A DNA stretch of 32,672 nucleotides from Candidatus Omnitrophota bacterium. Its GTDB lineage: Bacteria; Ratteibacteria; UBA8468; B48-G9; JAFGKM01. The translations under genes were made by a program, and so were the position numbers. Each line of letters starts with the position of its first letter. The stretch's first letter is position 1. The notes under the pieces are model-generated. The model had not been told where the DNA came from. It saw nothing but the letters and a program-made list of their open reading frames with translations, and made no database searches. The DNA is taken from the NCBI GenBank assembly GCA_023818745.1, contig JAMWBY010000003.1, positions 1-32,672 on the forward strand. The letters run 5' to 3'. Below are positions 16,292 through 24,028 of this stretch, in pieces.

Positions 16292-17188
16292 TTAAAATTC
16301 TGACAGATTTTTTACAATGAAATTTGGAAAATAAAACTTTAAAATTTCTCTGTAATTAAATCCTTCTTCTGCCATTTTTTTTGCTCCATATTGACACAAA
16401 CCGACTCCATGTCCATAACCTTGCCCTTTAAAAATGATAGCATTGCCTATATCTTCAATTTCAAACATAGTACTTGGAATTATATAAGGATTATTAAAAC
16501 TTACTTTTGTCTTTTCATTTACTTTAAGTCTAAACTTATGTCCACTTAATTCATTTATTTTATCATTTTTATCTATAATGTGCAAAATTTTTATTCTACC
16601 GCTTTTGTCTCTCTCAATTACTTCTAATTTTTTTATCTGTATTCCTAAAATTTCTGACAAATATTTTTTTGTCAATGTCTTTTTCCATCTTAAATAGGGA
16701 CTGTCTTTACAATAATAGTCAACAATTGAAATGTTGTAAGGATAAATTCCTCCCCAGACATCCGAAGGATTTGCCGTATAACCTCCAGAACAAGCATGAA
16801 AGAATACAGGAACTATTTTTTCATCATGGGTTACAATAATTTCTCCTCTTGTTTCATTAACTAACTTTTTTATTTTCTCACTTTTACAATCTTCAAAAAC
16901 CTGATGATATATTGAATTTTCAATATCATAAAAACTATTTTTTTTTGTTTGCATCTTCCATATTAAATATGTTCTTGAAACTACTGCCTGTGCTTTTAAT
17001 GATTCTTCTGGCCATTTTTCTCCCATTTCTTTTGATACAACTCCAGCGATGTAATTTTCTAACTCAACTTTTTTAAAAACATTTCCATCAAGAAATTTTA
17101 CATATAATTCATTTTGAGAAAATCCAATCCAGATTAAAGTTAGGAAAATGCTAATTACCAGATTTTTCTTCAGGGTAAATTTCAACAT
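16292..17188 (-). CDS. SpoIID/LytB-domain exported protein
   Basis: 298 aa. Signal peptide at about 8-25 (NLVISIFLTLIWIGFSQ). SpoIID/LytB core: ENYIAGVVSKEMGEKWPEESLKAQAVVSRTY as pieces 44-56 and 57-74, with E54 matching the catalytic Glu of SpoIID lytic transglycosylases. Later come FFHACSGGYT (substrate-facing) and GQGYGHGVGLCQYGA near the C-terminus. SpoIID cleaves denuded glycan strands during spore engulfment; homologues in non-sporulating diderms act in septal or envelope peptidoglycan remodelling (LytB-like). No other sporulation gene is present, so the second role is more likely. It starts 38 nt inside the 3' end of the LptC-like gene, an unusually long overlap. Confidence 0.88.
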   Translation of the reverse strand: MLKFTLKKNLVISIFLTLIWIGFSQNELYVKFLDGNVFKKVELENYIAGVVSKEMGEKWPEESLKAQAVVSRTYLIWKMQTKKNSFYDIENSIYHQVFEDCKSEKIKKLVNETRGEIIVTHDEKIVPVFFHACSGGYTANPSDVWGGIYPYNISIVDYYCKDSPYLRWKKTLTKKYLSEILGIQIKKLEVIERDKSGRIKILHIIDKNDKINELSGHKFRLKVNEKTKVSFNNPYIIPSTMFEIEDIGNAIIFKGQGYGHGVGLCQYGAKKMAEEGFNYREILKFYFPNFIVKNLSEF

Positions 17189-17723
17189 TTACATTCCCTT
17201 TAATTTCTATTGTATTTTTTTCAATATTGTAAATAATTCTTTCACCAGAAAATGTATTTTTCCCTCTTTTAATTAAAGGTTTTTCTTCAAAAATCATTTC
17301 TTTTTTGCTGTCAATATATGTTAATTTTCCACATGAAATTTCCATTGTTATTTTTTCTTCTTTTTTGTCTTTATACAAAATTGAAACTTTTCCTGTAATA
17401 ATTATCTCTTTAATTCTTTGTGTGTCAGGGTCTACTTTTATTTCTCCTTTTCCCCCTTTGTCAGTTTTTATTTCAATTATTTCAGAGGATGTTTTAAGAG
17501 AAAAAGAAGGAGAAGAAATTTTAACATCTTTATTTTCAGCGATTTCAGCACTTTCTCCATTTAAAGTGATTGAAAAATCTTGAGAAAATTGTTTTAAAGA
17601 AAATTTTTTTATTCTTTCTTCATTAATAAGAACATTTTTTTCTTCTTTTTTACTGCAATTGGTAAAAATATTTGAAATAAAAACGATAGCAAAAATCAAT
17701 AGGTATTTAATTAAGTTTTTCAT
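17151..17723 (-). CDS. LptC/OstA-like lipoprotein-type envelope protein
   Basis: 190 aa. An N-terminal hydrophobic segment (5-20) leads into TNC at 21-23, a plausible but non-canonical lipobox (N at -1), followed by KKEEK. Residues about 42-185 show repeating beta strands with the LptC/LptA/OstA pattern: ISSPSFSLKTSSEIIEIK, ILYKDKKEEKITMEISCGKLTYIDSKKEMIFEEKPLI, FSGERIIYNIEKNTIEIKGNVNVEI. OstA-N-type jelly-roll proteins carry lipopolysaccharide across the periplasm. LptC is a single-pass inner-membrane protein that fits this length. Family membership is inferred from the strand pattern, and LptA is the alternative. It follows hinT by 19 nt. An LPS transport role would mean the organism has an outer membrane. 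Confidence 0.62.
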   Translation of the reverse strand: MKNLIKYLLIFAIVFISNIFTNCSKKEEKNVLINEERIKKFSLKQFSQDFSITLNGESAEIAENKDVKISSPSFSLKTSSEIIEIKTDKGGKGEIKVDPDTQRIKEIIITGKVSILYKDKKEEKITMEISCGKLTYIDSKKEMIFEEKPLIKRGKNTFSGERIIYNIEKNTIEIKGNVNVEIYPEEKSGN

Positions 17724-17742
17724 TTGTTTACTTTTTATTTTA

Positions 17743-18078
17743 TTAACCAGGTGGCCACATCAATATTCTTCCACCCAAAAGATGGAAATGAATGTGGTCA
17801 ACGCTCTGTCCTGCATTTCTGTTCGTATTGATTACTATTCTATATCCTGATTCTTTAATTCCTTCTTTTTCTGCTATATCACATCCGATTTTTAACATTT
17901 TTCCAAGAAGTGTAATTTCATCTGTTTGGTATAATTTTGCAATATGTTTTTTAGGTATTATGAGGATATGAACTGGTGCTTGAGGATTTATATCTTTTAT
18001 ACATAGAACATCCTCATCCTCATAGACCTTTGCGCTTTTTATTTCACCATTTACAATTTTACAAAAAATACAATCCAT
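17743..18078 (-). CDS. hinT: HIT-family nucleotide hydrolase, HinT type
   Basis: 111 aa, a complete Hint-branch HIT protein. It starts MDCIFCKIVNGEI (Cys pair for a possible zinc) and has APVHILIIPKKHI, NAGQSVDHIHFHLLGGR with the histidine triad HIHFH, and the typical ending GRxLMWPPG. HinT hydrolyses AMP-N-lysine-type phosphoramidates and adenylated intermediates. The ATG is 1 nt after the infB stop, with AAAAGGAG just inside the end of infB. It is a different HIT subtype from the longer protein encoded at 24087. Confidence 0.93.
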   Translation of the reverse strand: MDCIFCKIVNGEIKSAKVYEDEDVLCIKDINPQAPVHILIIPKKHIAKLYQTDEITLLGKMLKIGCDIAEKEGIKESGYRIVINTNRNAGQSVDHIHFHLLGGRILMWPPG

Positions 18079-18079
18079 T

Positions 18080-20053
18080 TCAAACTCCTTTTAATTTTTT
18101 GGGAATTTCTATTAAGTTATATGACTGAATTATATCTCCTTCTTGGAAATCATTAAAGTTGTTAATACCAATTCCGCATTCATTATTATATCCTACCTCA
18201 TTTACTGGGTCTTTAAATCTTTTTAAACTTGATAAAACTCCCTCAAAGATTATTTTCCCATTTCTTATAATTTTTACCTTTGTATTCCTTACAACTTTAC
18301 CATCAACTACAACACAACCAGCAATTACCATATCCTTTGACAATTTAAAAACTTTTTTTACAAGTGCCTGACCAATAAGTTCTTCTTTAATATCGGGTTC
18401 AAGCATCCCTTCTAATGCTCTTATAATATCGTCTCCGATATCATATATAATATCATAAGTTCTGATTTCAACATTCTCTTTTTTAGCAATTTCTTTTGCT
18501 TTTGGATCAATTTGAACTTTAAATCCAAGGACAATCCCATTTGAAGCAGAAGCAAGAAGAACGTCCGATTCACTTATAGGGCCTGTGCCAGAATGAATGA
18601 TATTAACTTTTACTTCATTTTGAGGGATTTTTTCTATTATATTTTTTATAGCATCTATTGAGTTATAGAAATCAGTTTTAAGAACAACGTTGAGTTCTTT
18701 TATATCTCCTTTTTTTATTTCTTCATATAGGTCCTTTAAAGTTAGTTTTCTTACTGGTATTACTTTACTTTTTTCTTTTTTCTTTTCTTCTATTATTTCT
18801 TTTGCTTCTTTTTCTGACTCAACCACTTTAAATTTTTCACCAGGAATAGCTACTTCATGTGCTCCAAGAATTTCCACAGGTGATGATGGACCTACTTTTT
18901 CTAATCTTTGGCCCCAGTCGTCAATTATTGCTCTTACCTTACCATATGTATGTCCTACGATAAAAGGGTCTCCTACTTTCAATTGGCCATTTTCAACAAT
19001 GATACTTATTACTGGACCTTTAAATCTATCAAGATATGATTCAATTACTGTTCCTTCCGCTCTACAATTTATTCTTGCTTTCAATTCAAGCATTTCTCCA
19101 AGTAGAAGTATCATTTCAAGAAGTTCATTTATACCTTCTCCTGTCAATCCAGAAACATTTACATAGATTGTATCTCCACCCCATTCCTCAGGAATGAGTC
19201 CATATTCAGAAAGTTGTTTTTTTATTTTTTCTGGATTAGCATTTGGTTTATCAATTTTATTTATTGCAACTATTATAGGTACTTTTGCTGATTTTGCATG
19301 GTTTAATGCTTCAATCGTTTGTGGTTTTATCCCTTCATCTGCTGCAACAACAAGGACTACAATATCAGTGACTTTTGCTCCCATCGCTCTCATTGCTGTA
19401 AATGCTTCATGTCCTGGCGTATCAAGAAAAACAATAGAACCTTCGGGTAAATTTACCTTATAAGCACCAATTTTTTGAGTTATCTGACCCACTTCTTTTT
19501 CCGCAATTCTACTATTTCTTATTTTATCAAGTATAGTTGTTTTGCCATGGTCCACATGTCCCATTATTGTTACAACTGGACACTTTGGTATAAATATAGG
19601 TTCTGGTTCTTTTTTTTCTTTTAATTCTTCAACTTTTTTCTCCTCTTTAAATATGGGAATAAAATTGAAATTTTCACATATTTTCTGAATAATATTTTTA
19701 TCAATTGTCTGATTTATGTTAGCAACAATTTTAATGCTTAATAGATATTTTAAAATTTCAGAAGAAGGAATTTTTATCTTTTTAGAAAGTTCTTTAACAT
19801 TTTCATTCCCTGTTAGAATTATTTCTTTTGGTATTCCTTCTATTTCTTCTTTTTTTGCTTCCTCTTTTTCTGCTGTTTCTGTTTCTTTGGGTTTTTTTAT
19901 TTTTTGTTTTTGAAAATAATCTTCAATTTTTGATAATTCAGTATCACTTAATGAACTTAAAATTTTTTTATCTTTAATACCGATTTTTTTTAATAATTCT
20001 AAAAATTCTTTTGTTGGAATCTTATATTTTTTTGATAATTCGTAAATTCTCAT
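18080..20053 (-). CDS. infB: Translation initiation factor IF-2, short form
   Basis: 657 aa. N-terminal IF2_N helix bundle (MRIYELSKKYKIPTKEFLE), a short charged linker (about 45-150), then the GTPase domain: G1 GHVDHGKT (165-172), G3 DTPGH (211-215, catalytic His kept) and G4 NKID (265-268). Domains II-IV follow, including the fMet-tRNA-binding C2. The switch I motif is GQITQKIGAY (189-198), where almost all IF-2 proteins read GGITQHIGAY, so Gly190 and His194 are replaced by Gln and Lys. IF-2 delivers fMet-tRNA and joins the subunits. The ATG overlaps the nusA stop by 4 nt. The usual downstream rbfA and truB genes are absent, replaced by hinT. Confidence 0.97.
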   Translation of the reverse strand: MRIYELSKKYKIPTKEFLELLKKIGIKDKKILSSLSDTELSKIEDYFQKQKIKKPKETETAEKEEAKKEEIEGIPKEIILTGNENVKELSKKIKIPSSEILKYLLSIKIVANINQTIDKNIIQKICENFNFIPIFKEEKKVEELKEKKEPEPIFIPKCPVVTIMGHVDHGKTTILDKIRNSRIAEKEVGQITQKIGAYKVNLPEGSIVFLDTPGHEAFTAMRAMGAKVTDIVVLVVAADEGIKPQTIEALNHAKSAKVPIIVAINKIDKPNANPEKIKKQLSEYGLIPEEWGGDTIYVNVSGLTGEGINELLEMILLLGEMLELKARINCRAEGTVIESYLDRFKGPVISIIVENGQLKVGDPFIVGHTYGKVRAIIDDWGQRLEKVGPSSPVEILGAHEVAIPGEKFKVVESEKEAKEIIEEKKKEKSKVIPVRKLTLKDLYEEIKKGDIKELNVVLKTDFYNSIDAIKNIIEKIPQNEVKVNIIHSGTGPISESDVLLASASNGIVLGFKVQIDPKAKEIAKKENVEIRTYDIIYDIGDDIIRALEGMLEPDIKEELIGQALVKKVFKLSKDMVIAGCVVVDGKVVRNTKVKIIRNGKIIFEGVLSSLKRFKDPVNEVGYNNECGIGINNFNDFQEGDIIQSYNLIEIPKKLKGV

Positions 20054-21021
20054 TTTGAAATATTTTCTTCCTTTTTATATTCTGAAACTTTGAAAACTTT
20101 AATATTCCAACCTGTTAATTTTGAAGCAAGGCGAACATTTTGTCCTTTTTTACCTATGGCAAGAAATAACTGGTCATCGTTAACTATCACAACCGCCTCT
20201 TTTTTCTCTTCATTAATTAAAACTTCTTTGGGTTGTGCCGGAGATAAAGAATTTTCAATAAATTTAATAATATCCTCATCCCAGCGAACTATTTCTATTT
20301 TTTCATTTCTCAATTCTTTTACAATATTTTTTATTCTATTTGCTTTATCTCCAATACAAGTTCCAACAGGGTCTATTTTTTCATTTTTAGAATAAACAGC
20401 CACCTTTGTTAAATCACCAGGGAATCTTGCAAGTGCTTTAATTTCTACAATTTTTTCTTTGATTTCAGGAATTTCATTTTCAAGCAATTTTCTAACAAAA
20501 TTGGGATGGGTTCTGGATAAAATTAACTGATAATTTCCTTTTGAAGGCGGCCTTACTTCAAGAAGATAACATCTTATTCCATCTCCTATTTTAAAGTGGT
20601 CATTTGGAAGTTTATGATGATATGGAAGAATTGCTTCTGCTTTACCTATGGTTACTATAATATTTTCATTTTCAAATCTTTCAACTCTTCCGCTCACAAT
20701 TTCACCTTCTAAATTTTTAAACTCATTATAAACTGTGTTTTTTTCTGCTTCCTTTATTTTCTGTATTAAGACGTGTCTTGCCGTTTGTGCTGCAATTCTT
20801 TCCCACTGGAAATTAGGAGGTGAAACCTCTTCCCCTTTTGCATTTATAAACTTTATTTCTCCTGTTTCAGAATCTATTTTAATTTTAATATGTTCTGGAA
20901 GTCCTGCCTTTTTTCTATAAACAGTTAAAAGTCCATCTTCAAGAGATTCTATCAAATAATGCCTTTCTATTCCTTTTTCTTTCTCCCAATATTCCAATAA
21001 AGCAACAATTTCCTTTTTCAT
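20050..21021 (-). CDS. nusA: Transcription elongation/termination factor NusA
   Basis: 323 aa from the chosen start, with an N-terminal RNA-polymerase-binding domain (MKKEIVALLEYWEKEKGI), S1 (IVSGRVERFENENIIVTIG), KH1 (DPVGTCIGDKANRIKNIVKEL) and KH2 (LAIGKKGQNVRLASKLTGWNIKV). The C-terminal acidic repeats of enterobacterial NusA are absent. Three ATGs are in frame (21036, 21027, 21021). GGAGGT lies at 21034-21029, overlapping the first and 2 nt from the second, but 8 nt from the third, and the predicted transcription start falls near 21036; so 21021 is preferred. It heads the 13-gene operon. The usual upstream rimP is absent. Confidence 0.95.
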   Translation of the reverse strand: MKKEIVALLEYWEKEKGIERHYLIESLEDGLLTVYRKKAGLPEHIKIKIDSETGEIKFINAKGEEVSPPNFQWERIAAQTARHVLIQKIKEAEKNTVYNEFKNLEGEIVSGRVERFENENIIVTIGKAEAILPYHHKLPNDHFKIGDGIRCYLLEVRPPSKGNYQLILSRTHPNFVRKLLENEIPEIKEKIVEIKALARFPGDLTKVAVYSKNEKIDPVGTCIGDKANRIKNIVKELRNEKIEIVRWDEDIIKFIENSLSPAQPKEVLINEEKKEAVVIVNDDQLFLAIGKKGQNVRLASKLTGWNIKVFKVSEYKKEENISK

Positions 21022-21042
21022 TTCCATAACCTCCATATTTTA

Positions 21043-21071
21043 ATTTTATTTAATTTGCTTTCATCTGTCAA
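21043..21071 (-). promoter_or_regulatory. Promoter of the nusA-rho operon
   Basis: On the minus strand, a perfect TTGACA (21071-21066), a 17-nt spacer and TAAAAT (21048-21043) precede nusA. Transcription would begin near 21036, giving a leader of about 15 nt with GGAGGT at 21034-21029. This is the strongest promoter-like element in the window, next to guaA's. Confidence 0.68.
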
Positions 21072-21083
21072 GTAATGTAAACT
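21055..21083 (+). promoter_or_regulatory. Candidate promoter of the MFS gene, leaderless-type
   Basis: TTGCTT (21055-21060), a 17-nt spacer and TAAACT (21078-21083) end 8 nt before the ATG at 21092, with no ribosome-binding site between. It overlaps the divergent nusA promoter, and the match to consensus is only moderate. Confidence 0.28.
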
Positions 21084-21091
21084 TTTAAAAT

Positions 21092-22276
21092 ATGAGAAAT
21101 ACAACATTTTTAAAAACCAAGGAAGCAATTTCTACAATTATTTTTTTTGGAATAGTAAGCCTATTTGGTGATATTATTTACGAAGGAATAAGAAGTATAA
21201 ATGGTCCTTTCCTTTATTCTCTTGGTGCAAGTGCTTTAATAGTAGGGTTTTTTTCAGGTTTTGGGGAGTTTTTAACTTATATTTTAAGATTTTTATCAGG
21301 TTATTTTATTGATAAAAAAAGGAATTACTGGTTATTTACAATTACAGGATATTTTTTAATATGCAGTTTACCTTTACTTGCATATGTTAAAATATGGCAG
21401 ATTGCAATTTTTTTGTTTTTGGTTGAAAGAATTGGCAAAGGAATAAGAACACCTGCAAGAGACACTCTTATTTCTTTTGCAGGTAAAAATATTGGTTATG
21501 GTAAAAGTTTTGGAATCCATGAGTTATTAGACCAGATTGGAGCAGTCTTAGGCCCTTTAATTTTTTATTTCATTCTTTCAAAATATAAAAATTATTCCAT
21601 TGCATTTAAGTTAATGTGGATACCATTTATTTTTCTTATTGCTTCCCTTATTTTGGCCAAGAAAAACTATAAAATCATAATTGAAAAAAACAACTATGAA
21701 ATGCAAAGAACTAAAGTAAAATTGAATAAATCTTTTGTATTATATATTCTTTTTATATTGTTTTCTGTAGCGGGTGTAATCAACTTTCCCATTATATCAT
21801 ATCATTTTGCAATTAAAGGAAATATGGGATTATCGGAAATTCCAATTTTATATATGATTGCGATGGGAATAGATGGAATCGTCTCTTTTTTTATAGGTGA
21901 TTTATATGATAGAGTTAGATTTAAAACATTATATTTTATTCCATTTTTAACAGTTTTATTATCAGTTTTTGTTTTATCTTTAAATTTTTACTTTTTGCTG
22001 ATGGGGATTATAATTTATGGAATTATTATTGGGTGTCATGAAACAATTTTAAGAGCAACTATTGCAGAAATTATTCCCTTTGAGAAAAGAGGTTTTGCAT
22101 ATGGAGTTTTTAATAGTATTTATGGATTTGGATTTTTCATTGGAGGGTGGCTTATTGGATTTTTATACGAAAAAAATTTAAGTTATATTCTATTTTATGT
22201 AATATGTATTGAAATTATCTCATTTTTGTTTTTATTAACTCTAATAAAAAATGTGGAAAAAATACGGAAGATTTGA
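21092..22276 (+). CDS. Major facilitator superfamily transporter, substrate unknown
   Basis: 394 aa, about 12 hydrophobic helices in two halves with a Lys/Asn-rich loop at about 190-210. The MFS signature after helix 2 is SGYFIDKKRNYWLF, and RIGKGIRTPARDTLIS (about 120-135) matches a motif of a prokaryotic MFS subgroup of unassigned substrate. GYGKSFGIHELLDQIGAVLGPL forms the loop and helix 5. It may export a small solute, but this cannot be read from sequence. No Shine-Dalgarno precedes the ATG. The last 26 nt overlap the next gene. Confidence 0.85.
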   Translation: MRNTTFLKTKEAISTIIFFGIVSLFGDIIYEGIRSINGPFLYSLGASALIVGFFSGFGEFLTYILRFLSGYFIDKKRNYWLFTITGYFLICSLPLLAYVKIWQIAIFLFLVERIGKGIRTPARDTLISFAGKNIGYGKSFGIHELLDQIGAVLGPLIFYFILSKYKNYSIAFKLMWIPFIFLIASLILAKKNYKIIIEKNNYEMQRTKVKLNKSFVLYILFILFSVAGVINFPIISYHFAIKGNMGLSEIPILYMIAMGIDGIVSFFIGDLYDRVRFKTLYFIPFLTVLLSVFVLSLNFYFLLMGIIIYGIIIGCHETILRATIAEIIPFEKRGFAYGVFNSIYGFGFFIGGWLIGFLYEKNLSYILFYVICIEIISFLFLLTLIKNVEKIRKI

Positions 22277-22613
22277 ACTGAGTTTGAATAAGGTAGATAT
22301 TAAAAGTATAAAAATTAAAGATGAAACAGGAAAAATGAGAAGATTAAGAGTATGTAGTGTATGGAGTAACTTTTCAAAATTTACAGATATTTCTGCCTTG
22401 GGTTGCTTATGCAAAGACGAAAAGGGTTATATAGGAGTTTTATTAACTGGTAAAAATGGTGGATATGTAAAAATTGGGAAAAATTTTTTAATTTCTCAGA
22501 ACTTGATAGTTCCTTTTAATTCAATAGGAAAACTCAACTTAAAAAAACTTTTAAAGGGTTATGATATTGAACTGATAGAGATTGAGGAAACAATTTATGG
22601 AATAGAAAAATGA
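22251..22613 (+). CDS. Unrecognised 120-aa soluble protein
   Basis: I do not recognise a family. There is no signal peptide and no transmembrane segment. Residues about 25-100 alternate as beta strands with a conserved-looking core: KMRRLRVCSVWSNFSKFTDISALGCLCKDEKGYIGVLLTGKNGGYVKIGKNFLISQ (described in pieces 28-44, 45-60, 61-85), resembling a small barrel. The three Cys (34, 52, 54) do not form a clear CxxC pair. It overlaps the 3' end of the MFS gene by 26 nt and the start of the CCA-adding gene by 4 nt (ATGA), so it is certainly in the same operon. Coding is supported by the tight overlap at both ends rather than by homology. Confidence 0.66.
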   Translation: MWKKYGRFELSLNKVDIKSIKIKDETGKMRRLRVCSVWSNFSKFTDISALGCLCKDEKGYIGVLLTGKNGGYVKIGKNFLISQNLIVPFNSIGKLNLKKLLKGYDIELIEIEETIYGIEK

Positions 22614-23989
22614 GAAAAAAAATTATACCCGAAGAAATAATAGAAAAAATGAAAGATTTTGCCCTAAGAAAAAATATTCAAGTTTATCTTGTTGGTGGTT
22701 ATATAAGAGATAAGATTATGAAGAAGAAAAATAAGGATATTGATTTTGTAATGGAAGAGGATGCATTGGAGATAGCGGAAGAATTTTCAAAAATGTTTAA
22801 TTTGCCTCAACCTATATTTTACGGAAGATTTGGAACTGCAATGATTGAGATAGAGGATATTAAACTTGAATTTGCAACTGCGAGAAAAGAAAGTTATCCT
22901 AAAAATTCAAGAAAACCCTTTGTTGAAAAAACAACAATTTACCAAGACCTTGAAAGAAGAGATTTTACAATAAACTCTATTGCTCAAAACTTAATTACAG
23001 GAGAAATTTTAGACCCTTTTGATGGGCAAGGAGACATAAAAAGAAAATTAATAAAAACACCGATAGACCCTGATAAAACTTTCTATGATGACCCTTTAAG
23101 AATTTTAAGAGGAATTAGATTTGCTACAAAATTTAAATTTAAAATTGAAGAAAATACTTTGATTGGAATGAAAAAAAATAAGGATAGAATAAAGATAGTA
23201 AGTGAAGAAAGGATTGCTGATGAAATAATAAAAATACTTGAATGTTCAACTCCTTCAATTGGTTTTGAAGTAATGGATGAGATTGAACTTCTTGATATTA
23301 TTTTACCAGAAATTGCAAATTTAAAAGAAAAAAGAACCCACCACCCTTGTAAAGAACTTTTTCCCCATACAATGAAAACACTTGATAATTGTGCAAAAAT
23401 GACAAAAAATGTTTATATAAGATTGGCTTGTTTACTTCATGATATTGGCAAACCATATACTTTAAAAATAGAAAATGGCAAAGTTAGTTTCCATAGACAT
23501 GAGTTTGTTGGAGAGAAAATGAGTTACAATGTTTGTAGAAGATTAAAAATAAGTGAAGAAAATGCAAGATTTATAGGAAAGCTTATAAGATTTCATTTAA
23601 GACCTCATTTACTTGCAAAGGAAAACCCAAGCGATAGTGCTTTAAGAAGATTTATAAGAGAAGTGGGAAAGGATATGAAAGCACTTTTTATTCTTGCAAA
23701 AAGCGATTTAACAAGCAGAAATCCTAAGAAAATCAAGGATGCACTTGAACGCCTTAATAAACTTGAAGATAGAATAAAGGAAATAAACAGGAAAGATAAA
23801 CTCTCTTCTTTTAAATTGGCTATAAATGGTTTTGATATTATGGAAATTTTAAAAATTCCATCTGGGAAAAAAGTTGGCATAATAAAAGATTATCTTGAAA
23901 ATCTTGTAATTGATAATCAATTGCAAAATAAAAAAAGAATATTGAAGAAATATCTAATTGAAAATACTGATAAACTTTTGAATTTATAG
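22610..23989 (+). CDS. CCA tRNA nucleotidyltransferase / poly(A) polymerase-family protein with HD domain
   Basis: 459 aa. Class II nucleotidyltransferase head: LVGGYIRD (27-34), DIDFV (43-47, two metal-binding Asp), RRDFTINSIA (117-125) and DPLRILRGIRFATKF (161-175, the ATP/CTP-recognition 'EDxxR'-type region). The C-terminal half has an HD phosphohydrolase domain, LACLLHDIGKPYT (H277, D278), with later His at HRHEF and RFHLRPHL. The combination is that of bacterial CCA-adding enzymes with 2'3'-cyclic phosphodiesterase or phosphatase activity. It adds or repairs the tRNA 3'-CCA. A poly(A) polymerase or an A-adding half-enzyme cannot be excluded. The gene overlaps its upstream neighbour by 4 nt. 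Confidence 0.87.
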   Translation: MRKKIIPEEIIEKMKDFALRKNIQVYLVGGYIRDKIMKKKNKDIDFVMEEDALEIAEEFSKMFNLPQPIFYGRFGTAMIEIEDIKLEFATARKESYPKNSRKPFVEKTTIYQDLERRDFTINSIAQNLITGEILDPFDGQGDIKRKLIKTPIDPDKTFYDDPLRILRGIRFATKFKFKIEENTLIGMKKNKDRIKIVSEERIADEIIKILECSTPSIGFEVMDEIELLDIILPEIANLKEKRTHHPCKELFPHTMKTLDNCAKMTKNVYIRLACLLHDIGKPYTLKIENGKVSFHRHEFVGEKMSYNVCRRLKISEENARFIGKLIRFHLRPHLLAKENPSDSALRRFIREVGKDMKALFILAKSDLTSRNPKKIKDALERLNKLEDRIKEINRKDKLSSFKLAINGFDIMEILKIPSGKKVGIIKDYLENLVIDNQLQNKKRILKKYLIENTDKLLNL

Positions 23990-24028
23990 ATTAATTGAAA
24001 AAATTCTACAGAAATAATAAAATAGAAA

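Noticed and set aside
16292..17188. Evidence of sporulation from spoIID
   Set aside because: No other sporulation gene is present, and SpoIID/LytB proteins are common in non-sporulating diderms.
18690..19166. A 158-aa plus-strand open frame inside infB
   Set aside because: It is antisense to a conserved infB region, has Ser/Phe-rich low-complexity translation and no ribosome-binding site, so it is a shadow.
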